This document shows positions 36,402 to 45,050 of a stretch of 64,000 bases of DNA, in pieces. Positions within the stretch are counted from its first letter, which is position 1. Each line of letters opens with the position of its first letter. This DNA is from Rossellomorea aquimaris (lineage in GTDB: Bacteria > Bacillota > Bacilli > Bacillales > Bacillaceae_B). Location of the stretch: positions 2,203,001 through 2,267,000 of the forward strand of contig NZ_CP141595.1 in assembly GCF_035590735.1 (NCBI RefSeq), written 5' to 3'. The notes under the pieces were generated by a model. The model searched no databases, was not told the origin of the DNA, and saw only the letters and a list, made by a program, of their open reading frames with translations. The position numbers and the translations under genes were made by a program.

Positions 36402-37163
36402 TCAGTCTTCTTCTTTCAGTAAATGATATATCATCCGTTCCCGGTCATCAAAAAATTGTTTCATAATCTTATAATGGCTCGTATCTTCCAATGTGGCCTC
36501 CAATAAACCTTCTTCTGTTAATTCAATCAGGGAAGAAGAGGGGTATGCCATCAGAATGGGTGAATGAGTGGCAATAATGAACTGGGAATCATCATTCACA
36601 AGTTCATGTATCCTAGAGAGCATGGATAACTGTCTTAAAGGGGATAGTGCAGCTTCGGGCTCATCCAGTATGTAAATCCCTTTACCTCGGAAACGATTCA
36701 TAAAGGTTGAGAAAAAGGCTTCTCCGTGTGATTGCTCATGAAGCGATTTCCCTCCGAATGAATCAATCACTCGGGGCCCAAAAGAGGGCTGCTGATCCAT
36801 TTCCTCAATATTCGTCGCAACATTGTAAAAGCTTTCTGCCCTCAAGAAAAACCCATCCTTAGGTCGATCCACTCCCCTCACTATTTTCAAGTACTTATCC
36901 AGATTCGAATACGAATCATACGTGGAGAATGAAAAGTTCAGCGTACCTCCTTCAGGATTAAAACCAATGGCCATTGCAATGGCCTCAAGAAGAGTTGATT
37001 TCCCCATTCCGTTTTCCCCCACAATAAATGTAACATGGGGGTGAAAGGTGAGGTCTGTCAGGCTCCGAATACTTGGAATATGAAAAGGATAGGAATGAAA
37101 GGAAGGAACGTTTTCGCTATGAAGTGACACTTTTCGAATATATGGCTGTGAATGTAATGACAT
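36402..37163 (-). CDS. AAA/ABC-type ATPase (predicted ATP-binding protein)
   Basis: A 253-residue stand-alone ATPase with an SMC/RecF-like architecture: Walker A VGENGMGKSTLLEAIA near residue 48, Walker B IYILDEPEAALSP near residue 165 and the switch His in IIATHSPILMA near residue 197. Such proteins appear alone or in defence and repair systems, but no partner gene (nuclease, toxin) is adjacent, so I assign no role. Confidence 0.85.
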   Translation of the reverse strand: MSLHSQPYIRKVSLHSENVPSFHSYPFHIPSIRSLTDLTFHPHVTFIVGENGMGKSTLLEAIAMAIGFNPEGGTLNFSFSTYDSYSNLDKYLKIVRGVDRPKDGFFLRAESFYNVATNIEEMDQQPSFGPRVIDSFGGKSLHEQSHGEAFFSTFMNRFRGKGIYILDEPEAALSPLRQLSMLSRIHELVNDDSQFIIATHSPILMAYPSSSLIELTEEGLLEATLEDTSHYKIMKQFFDDRERMIYHLLKEED

Positions 37164-37221
37164 AATGCCCCTCCTTTTTATCTATAGATTAGCATAACTA
37201 AACAGAATCCGGGTACAAAAA

Positions 37222-37250
37222 AATGCCATCACGATTTACGTAATGGCATT
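37222..37250 (-). terminator. Terminator of the small 78-residue gene
   Basis: AATGCCAT (37222-37229) pairs with ATGGCATT (37243-37250), with a short inner ACG/CGT stem. The minus strand runs into Ts. Confidence 0.8.
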
Positions 37251-37258
37251 CCATTTTA

Positions 37259-37495
37259 TTATCTGGAAGGTTCGAAAAGAACAACACTTTCTATAGTTGT
37301 AGCCAAAAGGCTAATGTCTGTAAACTCTTCAACTTTCATTGAATCCATATATGTGATTTGAAAACAATCCTTGTCCAACTGGTAGGTAACGGTCATAACA
37401 GGTGAGTGATCATGACTTGATATCGTATGAACAATCTCACTATCCTTGAATTCCTTAAGAGTCTTGAGCATGGTTACGATATTTTCTAGTGACAT
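37259..37495 (-). CDS. Small conserved protein, YkuJ/DUF1797-like
   Basis: A 78-residue alpha-beta protein: an N-terminal helix (LENIVTMLKTLKEF), then strands with VMTVTYQLDKDCFQITYMD and a C-terminal helix. Size and layout resemble YkuJ-type proteins, but the match is by eye only. It has its own terminator and a site upstream of the ATG. Confidence 0.55.
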   Translation of the reverse strand: MSLENIVTMLKTLKEFKDSEIVHTISSHDHSPVMTVTYQLDKDCFQITYMDSMKVEEFTDISLLATTIESVVLFEPSR

Positions 37496-37696
37496 ATAAC
37501 ATGTCTCCCTTCTACTTGCTCGAGGGATTGACTAAATACAGTCTCTTAGACCCAATGAAACTTAAGTATAACATATAAACGTAAAAATAGAAACATCTGT
37601 TCTGAAAACAACTGGAAATGAGCTCTTGGTCTCATAGAATATACGTATAGCTCCTTTTTTGTTTTCATATGATGAAAGAAAGGCGGGTGATGACAG

Positions 37697-39172
37697 ATGG
37701 CAGATCAACAATCAAGGGATGACCCTTCCAAATTGAATTATCCAAATGACATGCTGGTTATTATTCGAAATGGATTAAAGCCCGCAAAGTCCAAAAAAGT
37801 AATCGTCGTTGGAGCGGGGATGAGTGGTTTAGTCGCAGCTTCATTGTTGAAAAAGGCTGGGCATGACGTAACGATATTAGAAGGTAATAATCGGGTTGGG
37901 GGTAGGGTATATACTGTACGCAAGCCCTTCACCCCCGGTAACTATATGGACCTGGGAGCCATGAGGATCCCCGATAACCACAAGTTAGTGTTCGAGTATA
38001 TCCGTAAATTCAACCTGCCCTATCAAGAATTCATCAATAGTTCACCAAGAGATTTACTATTAGTAAACAATATCCTAACAACACGGGAACAATACGAAAA
38101 AAATCCAGACATTCTACAGTATCCGTTACCAGAAAGTGAAAAGGGAAGAACGGCTTCGGAATTGTTTATTGAAGCGACCAAACCCTTTATTGATTTATAT
38201 AATAACAGTACCCATGATGAACAGCAAAAATTAATTAAACGATACTCTGGTTATTCTATGGGACAATTTTTAGCAAACAACCCATTTGGTAAGTCATTAT
38301 CCTTAAATGCAATACGAAAAATCAACGTCATTTTAGGGATAGAAGGATTCCCTGAGTTCTCATTCGTAGACATTTTAAAAGACATCATTTTTCCTATATT
38401 CAGGAAACAAACAAAATTTTATCAAATAGTAGGAGGAAACGATTACTTACCTTACGGATTTGTACAAGAGCTTGGGTCACACATTCTACTGAATCAAAAA
38501 GTGACCCACATTATTCAATCCGATGTCGGTGTAAGCGTTCGCGCAGTAGACCCCGGAGACGGATTGGTGAGGGATTACAATGCCGATTATGTCATCGTAA
38601 CCATCCCTTTTACTGTCTTCCAGTTCATCGATGTCATACCTTACGATTCAATATCCTTTAAAAAGTGGCAGGCAATTCGGGAAGTAACGAATGTTCCTTC
38701 CGTGAAAATAGGAATCGAATTTCGTCGTCGTTTCTGGGAAGATTTGAATTACGGAAACATCGTGTCAGATCTTCCCACACGCTTTACGTATATACCGAGT
38801 CACGACAAGGGTAGTAACAAACCTGGGGTCATGTTAGCGAGTTACAGCTGGGGACAGAATGCACTCTTATGGAACAGCAAATCAAAAGAAGTAATCATTA
38901 AAGAGGTTTTAGAAGATCTCTCTAAAATCTATGGCGAACAGGTGTATACAGAAATGTTGAACTATGTAGTCTACAACTGGAGTAAAAACCCATTCTCCGC
39001 AGGATGTTTTACCCTTTATACCCCTGGGCAGGCAAGTGATATCGGCGATTATATTAAGAAACCCGAAGGCAGAATTCATTTTGCTGGAGAGCACACGTCC
39101 TCCTTTCATGGTTGGATCGAAGGGGCGATTGAGTCAGGGGTGAGGGCAGCCAATGAAGTGAATAGCAGATAA
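37697..39172 (+). CDS. FAD-dependent flavin amine oxidase
   Basis: A 491-residue cytoplasmic flavoenzyme. The dinucleotide-binding motif VIVVGAGMSGLVAASLLKKAGHDVTILE is at about residues 35-62, followed by the GG doublet RVGGRVYT. The C-terminal FAD site RIHFAGEHTSSFHGWIEGAIESG is at about 462-485. It resembles L-amino acid/monoamine oxidases (oxidative deamination giving ammonia and H2O2). The substrate is not evident. It begins with an about 35-residue hydrophilic extension. Confidence 0.9.
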   Translation: MADQQSRDDPSKLNYPNDMLVIIRNGLKPAKSKKVIVVGAGMSGLVAASLLKKAGHDVTILEGNNRVGGRVYTVRKPFTPGNYMDLGAMRIPDNHKLVFEYIRKFNLPYQEFINSSPRDLLLVNNILTTREQYEKNPDILQYPLPESEKGRTASELFIEATKPFIDLYNNSTHDEQQKLIKRYSGYSMGQFLANNPFGKSLSLNAIRKINVILGIEGFPEFSFVDILKDIIFPIFRKQTKFYQIVGGNDYLPYGFVQELGSHILLNQKVTHIIQSDVGVSVRAVDPGDGLVRDYNADYVIVTIPFTVFQFIDVIPYDSISFKKWQAIREVTNVPSVKIGIEFRRRFWEDLNYGNIVSDLPTRFTYIPSHDKGSNKPGVMLASYSWGQNALLWNSKSKEVIIKEVLEDLSKIYGEQVYTEMLNYVVYNWSKNPFSAGCFTLYTPGQASDIGDYIKKPEGRIHFAGEHTSSFHGWIEGAIESGVRAANEVNSR

Positions 39173-39179
39173 GGGTTTA

Positions 39180-39205
39180 AAACGCATGAGTTTGCTCATG
39201 CGTTT
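39180..39205 (+). terminator. Terminator of the amine oxidase gene
   Basis: An 11-bp perfect stem (39180-39190 with 39195-39205) with a 4-base loop, ending in TTTG. Confidence 0.85.
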
Positions 39206-39316
39206 GTTAGTTTGTATAAGAAGTATTTAATAGAGAATACAACATCAATAAAATTTTATTGGAAAACAATAAATATCATTATATAATTTAGAAAAACATG
39301 GTATCAGAGGTGTGTT

Positions 39317-39793
39317 ATGAAACGAGGAACGACGATTTTTTTAAAAGGGGCAGTAGTGGCAATAGGAGCGATTGTATTCATCCTTTGTGTTGTCTGGTTG
39401 CCAACCATGGCAAAGCATTCGGCTGATCTATTCCCGGAATTCGCTTATTTGAAATGGCCGGTTCTAATAGGGTTATACTTAACAGCGGTTCCATTTAATT
39501 TAGCGCTGTATCAAGCTTTTAAGCTTTTAAAGTGTATTGAAAAGAAGCATGCTTTTTCAGGAAAAGCAATAAGGGCTCTTGAACGAATTAAACTGTATGC
39601 CTTACTGATTACTGCCATTTATGTGGCAGGTATAGTGTTTCTACTTATCCAAAATGCTCTTCATCCGGGTATTGCCATGGTTGGGATTATTATCAGCTTT
39701 GCGTCTGTCACCATTTCGATTTTCGCAGCGGTTCTTCAGGAATTGCTGAAGAATGCAAATGAACTAAAATCTGAAAATGATTTAACTGTATGA
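39317..39793 (+). CDS. DUF2975 membrane protein (YoaS-like)
   Basis: A 158-residue protein with four hydrophobic helices (about 8-30, 48-68, 95-115, 120-142). The charged loop LKCIEKKHAFSGKAIRALERIK between helices 2 and 3 is typical of DUF2975. These genes are normally followed by a small XRE-type HTH gene; here that gene is broken. Confidence 0.85.
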   Translation: MKRGTTIFLKGAVVAIGAIVFILCVVWLPTMAKHSADLFPEFAYLKWPVLIGLYLTAVPFNLALYQAFKLLKCIEKKHAFSGKAIRALERIKLYALLITAIYVAGIVFLLIQNALHPGIAMVGIIISFASVTISIFAAVLQELLKNANELKSENDLTV

Positions 39794-39802
39794 GGTGAGT
39801 AT

Positions 39803-39867
39803 ATGACGATTATCATTATATTGATGTGATTCTGGTTAAGAGGGAAATGCAAACCTGTAAGATCTAG
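39803..39867 (+). pseudogene. Truncated, frameshifted remnant of a YozG-like HTH gene
   Basis: ATG 39803 behind GAGGTGAG starts MTIIIILM and stops at 39827. Adding one A to TTATATTG restores IDVILVKREMQTCKI, the start of the small XRE regulators that follow DUF2975 genes, but it stops again at 39865. The HTH itself is gone. Confidence 0.72.
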
Positions 39868-39955
39868 GAAATCCGACCGAATCACGGAAAAAACCTTCTA
39901 CTCTATCACCCCCCTGCATAAGGTTAACTATTAAATACTTTATATAGGGGTACTG

Positions 39956-41122
39956 ATGATGTCGTATAAGTCTCGAAACAACAATAGCTTATTCCCACTA
40001 GTATTCGTCTCTATGAAAGCCATCATTCGGGTAGTATTGATCGGTATTGTACTCATGTATTTGACCGTATGGTTGATTTCGTCGACGGCTATTAAATTGA
40101 GGGTGGATAGTTTACTGTATTCATCGATGTCCGAACTCGTCCCAAAGGAAACGTTTCTTATGATGTTGTCACAGGAGATGACTGGACTGCGAGCTACCAA
40201 TGAGGAAGCATTAAACAGTGATTTTGATTGGTTGGAAAGCGTCACAAACGTTTCACTCCTTGATCCACGTAGTTTATTTGGACGGGAAATCCCCGGGATC
40301 GAAAATTATCATACTCACATAGCCGTTGCAGGGAAAGGGACGGATATTACGAACCTCCCAAATGAATCACCGGCTCCAACAGAAGATCAGTTGAAAGATC
40401 AGGAAATTGATCAGAGCCAAATCGATCAGGCCAACAACAACTCAGGAGACGGTGTTCAAGAGATTGATGAAAAATCCGTTTACATCTATCATTCACACAG
40501 TTGGGAAGCATTCAGCCCGCTGATTAAGAATAACGATTCGAAAGATCCAGCCAGTACCAACGAGAAGGTCAACGTCATTGCTGTCGGATCCAAATTGAAG
40601 CAAGAGCTTGAAGCGCGCGGGATTGGAGCAGTTCAGGATAAGACAGATGTAAACAAAGCACTCAAAGACAAGTCATGGACATATTTTGAATCCTATCAGT
40701 TATCAAGGGGACTAGTACAGGAAGCAATCGCCCAAAACGATGACCTAACGTATCTAATCGATATCCATCGGGATTCTCAGCCACGGAGCATCACTACCAA
40801 AACCATTAACGGTAAAAACTATGCACGTTTATTTTTTATCGTAGGAAAAGAAAACAAAAACTTCGAAAAGAACCTTAAGATCGCAAAGGAATTAAATGCT
40901 AAACTGGAGGAAAAATATCCTGGCATCAGCAGGGGAGTTTTTATCAAAACAAGAGCAGAAGGTAACGGGGTCTATAATCAGGACCTAACCGAGAGAGCCA
41001 TGTTACTTGAGTTTGGCGGAGTGGAAAATAACTTAGTGGAATTGTATAACTCTACAGAAGCCTTCGCCGAGATCTTTGCAGAATATTACAAGAAGGATGC
41101 TGTCGAGGTGAATGCTCAATAA
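39956..41122 (+). CDS. spoIIP: Stage II sporulation protein P (SpoIIP)
   Basis: A 388-residue membrane-anchored amidase/endopeptidase that acts with SpoIID and SpoIIM in engulfment. One N-terminal helix lies at about residues 20-42. The catalytic region from about 175 shows VYIYHSHSWEAF, a conserved LIDIHRDSQPRS near 262 and the final RAMLLEFGGVENN near 345, with the metal-binding His and Glu residues. Bacillus subtilis spoIIP lies next to gpr; here that neighbour is missing, so this may be a second copy. Confidence 0.93.
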   Translation: MMSYKSRNNNSLFPLVFVSMKAIIRVVLIGIVLMYLTVWLISSTAIKLRVDSLLYSSMSELVPKETFLMMLSQEMTGLRATNEEALNSDFDWLESVTNVSLLDPRSLFGREIPGIENYHTHIAVAGKGTDITNLPNESPAPTEDQLKDQEIDQSQIDQANNNSGDGVQEIDEKSVYIYHSHSWEAFSPLIKNNDSKDPASTNEKVNVIAVGSKLKQELEARGIGAVQDKTDVNKALKDKSWTYFESYQLSRGLVQEAIAQNDDLTYLIDIHRDSQPRSITTKTINGKNYARLFFIVGKENKNFEKNLKIAKELNAKLEEKYPGISRGVFIKTRAEGNGVYNQDLTERAMLLEFGGVENNLVELYNSTEAFAEIFAEYYKKDAVEVNAQ

Positions 41123-41133
41123 GTGATAGGGAG

Positions 41134-41168
41134 AAAAGACGTATGCCACGTGGTGGACGTCTTTTTTC
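41134..41168 (+). terminator. Terminator of spoIIP
   Basis: AAAAGACGT (41134-41142) pairs with ACGTCTTTT (41157-41165), followed by more Ts. Confidence 0.85.
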
Positions 41169-41204
41169 TGTTCCCAAGGAGAGTCGTTTCCGTAACGGCC
41201 TCAA

Positions 41205-41774
41205 TTATCTTCTAATGTTCCTCCTCCAACGATATCCCAAATAAAATATCCCCACCACCACTGAACCAGCCAACAAAATACCCGTACCCTTATCTGCATC
41301 CAGCACATTCACCACCACGAATGCCTCAATCAACAACGAAGGAATCTTCCCGACAGAGCTGATAATAGAAAAGACAACAATAGAAATAGAGCTGAAGGCA
41401 GCGGCAACGGTTACCACACTTGAAGGCACAAACGGAACCATGCGAAATAAGAATAAAAGAAAGATCCATTCCGCTCCTGACGCTTCTTTTAATTTGAGAA
41501 AATATTTGTTAGACAGAACCTTATCAATACCTGCAAACTTTATTCCTTTTCGATACAAATAAAAACTAACAATGGCCCCTAATGATTCACCAAGTATGGA
41601 AATTCCGACTCCTGGCCAAAACCCAAATGCGGAAATATTAAAGGCCGTCAAGAAAACACTTGGCAGGAAGCCTAGAATACTGATGAATATATTGATGGTT
41701 ATACTGATAAAAATGAGAGACCAACTATCAACGGCGATAAATTCGTTCATGAAATGCTGCAGTGTGTAAGTCAT
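41205..41774 (-). CDS. TVP38/TMEM64 family membrane protein
   Basis: A 189-residue DedA-superfamily membrane protein with about five hydrophobic segments. FGFWPGVGISILGESLGAIVSFYLYRKG near residue 50-77 and FRMVPFVPSSVVTVAAA near 110 are family hallmarks. Members act in lipid transport or membrane homeostasis. No signal for a specific substrate. Confidence 0.88.
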   Translation of the reverse strand: MTYTLQHFMNEFIAVDSWSLIFISITINIFISILGFLPSVFLTAFNISAFGFWPGVGISILGESLGAIVSFYLYRKGIKFAGIDKVLSNKYFLKLKEASGAEWIFLLFLFRMVPFVPSSVVTVAAAFSSISIVVFSIISSVGKIPSLLIEAFVVVNVLDADKGTGILLAGSVVVGIFYLGYRWRRNIRR

Positions 41775-41937
41775 ATTTTAATTCCTTTGTAAGAGATTAG
41801 ATTATCAGAATAATACATCTGGAATCCTTTTGGAACAATTTTATTTTATAAGGAGTGGATAAGAAACATGATCATGAACATTGCCAAAGGTGTGCAGATG
41901 AATGCAGACAGATAGTTTAAGTAAAGAAAAATAAGCA

Positions 41938-41970
41938 AGCAGCAATCCAATTCCTGGATTGCTGCTTTTT
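41938..41970. terminator. Terminator behind the FbpA-like gene
   Basis: A 12-bp perfect stem (41938-41949 with 41955-41966). The right arm touches the FbpA-like stop region. Ts follow on the plus strand. Confidence 0.75.
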
Positions 41971-42184
41971 AACTGCTTGATTTTCCACGATTTTTCCAAT
42001 GGATTGAGCCAACATCGCTATGCGGATGGCATTCCTTTTTAAGATAATTGTATTCATCCTCAAGTTCCAGGAGCGTCAATTCAAATAATTGCTTGTTCCC
42101 TTTTTTGAATATGTTGTGGACAATTAATTTGTTTATTAACTCGTTTCTTCGATGGTGAATCGCTTCCTGAAGAATTTTCCCCAT
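41969..42184 (-). CDS. FbpA-like Fur-regulated basic protein
   Basis: A 71-residue basic protein. The core RRNELINKLIVHNIFKKGNK then QLFELTLLELEDEYNYLK matches the FbpA family (small basic proteins of the Bacillus iron-sparing response). The C-terminal 20 residues with CHPHSDVGSIHW are extra. AGGAGTGAT precedes the ATG. Unlike known fbpA genes, it lies behind an S-box riboswitch with its own sigma-A promoter, and I see no Fur box by eye. Confidence 0.78.
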   Translation of the reverse strand: MGKILQEAIHHRRNELINKLIVHNIFKKGNKQLFELTLLELEDEYNYLKKECHPHSDVGSIHWKNRGKSSS

Positions 42185-42241
42185 ATTTAATCACTCCTCT
42201 AAAAATGTATACGAGCAGAGGAAGAGGCTCTTTCATTTTAA

Positions 42242-42276
42242 AAAGCCCTCTTCCTAGTAGATAAGAAGAAGGCTTT
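42242..42276 (-). terminator. Riboswitch-controlled terminator (expression platform)
   Basis: AAAGCC-type arm 42242-42253 pairs with 42265-42276 (12 bp, one G-U), followed on the minus strand by TTTT. Its later arm can instead pair with CCTCTTCC farther downstream (about 42217-42224), giving an alternative fold. Confidence 0.75.
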
Positions 42277-42292
42277 ATGTATCAAACTTCAA

Positions 42293-42396
42293 CTCATCTT
42301 CCAAGCGAAATGCTTGTGGAATTAGCACAGTGTTCTGCAATGTAGAATCTGTTGCTGAGGCATCATCGGGCCAGTCCCTCTTCCTCTCTGGATAAG
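42293..42396 (-). ncRNA. SAM-I (S-box) riboswitch aptamer
   Basis: Read on the minus strand, the conserved core is present: AGAGAGGAAGAGGGA, CTGGCCC, GATGATGCC, TCAGCAAC and GTGCTAATTCC. P1 pairs CTTATC (42391-42396) with GATGAG (42293-42298). It binds S-adenosylmethionine and should promote termination of the downstream FbpA-like gene when SAM is plentiful. Confidence 0.94.
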
Positions 42397-42425
42397 CGGC
42401 TATATAGTTGTAATGGATTTCTTAT

Positions 42426-42455
42426 ATTATATATATAAGTATTCATAGTTGTCAA
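42426..42455 (-). promoter_or_regulatory. Sigma-A promoter of the S-box/FbpA-like transcript
   Basis: On the minus strand TTGACA (42450-42455), 18 bases, TATAAT (42426-42431). Transcription would start about 20 bases before the aptamer. Confidence 0.85.
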
Positions 42456-42602
42456 CTAGGAATTGGATGATGGGTATAGGATAGATGATTGGAACTGACT
42501 CTCATTCCTATACTTTTTCCCAATTCAGACACAGAATCTTTTTCTAATCAACAAAAAACATGATAATCTGTATACATAAACGCAATTATTGGAGTGAATC
42601 GT

Positions 42603-44000
42603 ATGAAGACAGTGGTTGTCGTAGGTGGAGGTATTACAGGATTAACAGCTCTGTACCATCTTCAAAAAATGTCTATAGAACGAGAAATAGAGATCGAGTT
42701 AATTCTAATCGAGCGAGATCTGCAGCTCGGCGGAAAAATTAAAACCATAAGAGAAGGCGAATTCATTATGGAAGCGGGAGCAGATTCAATCGTAGCCCGT
42801 AATGAAGTGGTGCTTCCTCTAGTTGAGGAAATTCAACTTCAAGAGGAACTCGTCTATAATGAAACGGGCACATCCTACATATATACAAATGGGGAATTAC
42901 ACAAAATACCCCAAGATACGATTTTTGGAATTCCCATGTCCGTTGAGTCTCTTAAAAATAGCACCCTGGTGTCAGAAGAAGGGAAGACTGAGGCACTTAA
43001 AGACCTTGAAACGGAGAATACACAGTTTACAAAAGAGAGTTCCATCGGTGATTTTTTAGAAGCATTCCTGGGTAAGGAACTTGTTGAGAAGCAGGTAGCT
43101 CCAGTATTATCAGGGGTCTACTCTGGAAATTTGCATAAACTCACAATGGCTTCGACACTCCCATACTTACTTGAATATAAAAACGAATACGGCAGCATCA
43201 TTAAAGGTCTATCTGCAAATAGACAAAAATTCCAAGGGACATCCAATAAAAAGTTCATCTCGTTTAAAAATGGATTATCAACCATCATTGACCGTTTAGA
43301 AGAAAAATGTTCCAATGGGACATTTTTAAAGGGAGTAGAAACAACCAAGCTCCAAAAAACAGGAGACAAATATGAGCTGATTCTTAATGGTCACGGGAGG
43401 CTTAAAGCGGATTATGTGGTATTCGCAACACCTCATGACATAACCCAGAAGATTCTGACTCATGAAAACCTTGAACCTGTTTTTAACAAATTGAAAAACT
43501 CTTCACTTATTTCGATTTACCTTGGATTTAACATTCCAGATGAAGAACTTCCTGCTGATGGAACAGGCTTTATCGTATCAAGCGGTAGAGATGTGAAATG
43601 TGATGCATGCACATGGACGAGTAGGAAGTGGAAGCATACATCCAATAATCAAAACCTTTTATTGAGACTTTTTTATAAAAGTACTAACCCCCATTACAAT
43701 GAGTTGAAAGAGTTTAGCGAGGCAGAACTTGTAAGCACGGCACTTGAAGATATCAGAAAAAGTGTGGGCATAGACGGAGATCCGATTTCTGTCGAAGTAA
43801 CGAACTGGAAAGACCTAATGCCAAACTACCATCTTGAGCACAGTCAGTCTGTACAATCGTTAGACGAAAATCTCGCAACTGAACTGCCACGTGTGAAGCT
43901 GGCAGGTGCTTCATACTTCGGAGTGGGTATTGGCGCGTGTATTCAAAATGGGAAGAAAACTGCAGAATGGATTATAGATGAGTTAGAGGAGAATGGTTGA
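42603..44000 (+). CDS. hemY: Protoporphyrinogen/coproporphyrinogen III oxidase (HemY-type)
   Basis: A 465-residue FAD enzyme of haem synthesis. The N-terminal FAD motif VVVVGGGITGLTALYHLQK leads to LIERDLQLGGKIKT. The middle has PVLSGVYSGNLHKLTMAST and the C-terminus LAGASYFGVGIGACIQNGKK, both typical of HemY/CgoX. ATG 42603 is set by GGAGTG; GTG 42594 overlaps the site. It is not next to hemE or hemH, so it may be a second copy beside a main hemEHY locus elsewhere. Confidence 0.9.
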   Translation: MKTVVVVGGGITGLTALYHLQKMSIEREIEIELILIERDLQLGGKIKTIREGEFIMEAGADSIVARNEVVLPLVEEIQLQEELVYNETGTSYIYTNGELHKIPQDTIFGIPMSVESLKNSTLVSEEGKTEALKDLETENTQFTKESSIGDFLEAFLGKELVEKQVAPVLSGVYSGNLHKLTMASTLPYLLEYKNEYGSIIKGLSANRQKFQGTSNKKFISFKNGLSTIIDRLEEKCSNGTFLKGVETTKLQKTGDKYELILNGHGRLKADYVVFATPHDITQKILTHENLEPVFNKLKNSSLISIYLGFNIPDEELPADGTGFIVSSGRDVKCDACTWTSRKWKHTSNNQNLLLRLFYKSTNPHYNELKEFSEAELVSTALEDIRKSVGIDGDPISVEVTNWKDLMPNYHLEHSQSVQSLDENLATELPRVKLAGASYFGVGIGACIQNGKKTAEWIIDELEENG

Positions 44001-44012
44001 GGGAGATAAAGA

Positions 44013-44056
44013 ATAAAGGAAAAGAGCTTTGAATTTTCCAAGCTCTTTTCCTTTAT
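44013..44056. terminator. Bidirectional terminator between hemY-like gene and epimerase
   Basis: A perfect 17-bp stem (44013-44029 with 44040-44056) between convergent genes. Confidence 0.88.
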
Positions 44057-44075
44057 GTTTGCACGGGTTATGAAA

Positions 44076-45002
44076 TCATTCGTCATTCTTCATTTTCTTT
44101 TTGAAATATTCAAGAGTATTTTCTAAACCGGAGTTCAGATCATATTGAGGTTCCCATTTTAGATGGTATAGAGCTTTCGAATTTGAGAGGTGACTGTGTA
44201 AAATATCTCCTTCCCGCTTCGCTTCGTAGTTTGGCTTTTGCGAAGAGTGTAGTTGGTTTGAAAGTAGGGTGTAGAGTAGGTTGACGCTGGTTTGGGTGTT
44301 GGTGCCAATATTGATGATTTGATTGTCGGCGTTTGTGATGGCAAGAAGATTTGCCCGGGCTACGTCCTCTACGTAAACAAAGTCCCGAGTCTGGTTTCCA
44401 TCCCCAAAAATGATTGGTATTTCAATCTTTAATAGTTGCTCAATAAAAATGCTTATAACTCCGCCTTCGCCATCGGACCTTTGCCTAGGACCATATACAT
44501 TGGCGTATCGCAAGATGGTGTATGGAAGATCATAGAGCTTATTAAATAGTTTGATATAGGTTTCCGATACTAATTTTGAGGTACCGTAAAAGGAAATCGG
44601 ACTAGTAGAGCTCTCTTCATTAATCATCTCATTTGTATACCCATAAACTGCACTGGAAGAGGAGAAGATGAATTTTTTCACACCGTATCTGGTACTGTAC
44701 TCCAATAACTTTACGGTTCCTAATACATTGACTGCCGCATCTTCTGCAGGATTTTCCAGTGATTTAGCTACGCTCACTTGGGCAGCGAGGTGCATAACGA
44801 TGTCGGGTTTTTCTTTTTCGAAAATTCTTTCAACTTTATCGGATAATAGATTTTTTCTATATATTTTAACTCCACTTGGCACGTTTTCCTCCCTGCCATT
44901 AGAGAAGTTGTCTAGAATAATTGGGGTATGACCTTCAGCGAGCAGGATTTCTACGAGTTGTGAGCCGATAAATCCGGCACCGCCTGTAACTAAAATCTTC
45001 AT
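44076..45002 (-). CDS. NAD-dependent nucleotide-sugar epimerase/dehydratase
   Basis: A 308-residue extended short-chain dehydrogenase. NAD site VTGGAGFIGSQLVEILL at residue 5, SSS near 112, catalytic YGTSK near 139 and RYANVYGPRQ near 165. It resembles UDP-glucose 4-epimerase and YtcB-type proteins and should supply a nucleotide sugar. It is the last gene of the minus-strand glycan operon, 48 bases after the glycosyltransferase. Confidence 0.92.
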   Translation of the reverse strand: MKILVTGGAGFIGSQLVEILLAEGHTPIILDNFSNGREENVPSGVKIYRKNLLSDKVERIFEKEKPDIVMHLAAQVSVAKSLENPAEDAAVNVLGTVKLLEYSTRYGVKKFIFSSSSAVYGYTNEMINEESSTSPISFYGTSKLVSETYIKLFNKLYDLPYTILRYANVYGPRQRSDGEGGVISIFIEQLLKIEIPIIFGDGNQTRDFVYVEDVARANLLAITNADNQIINIGTNTQTSVNLLYTLLSNQLHSSQKPNYEAKREGDILHSHLSNSKALYHLKWEPQYDLNSGLENTLEYFKKKMKNDE

Positions 45003-45050
45003 GTGCGATCCTGGATCAGTTCATTCTCCCTCATGATGAGTCTCCTTTCT

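Noticed and set aside
36402..37163. AAA ATPase as part of a defence system
   Set aside because: No nuclease, toxin or other effector gene is adjacent, and the neighbours are housekeeping genes.
41868..41915. A 15-codon peptide MIMNIAKGVQMNADR behind AAGGAGTGG
   Set aside because: Too short to support; the site may be chance, although a terminator follows.
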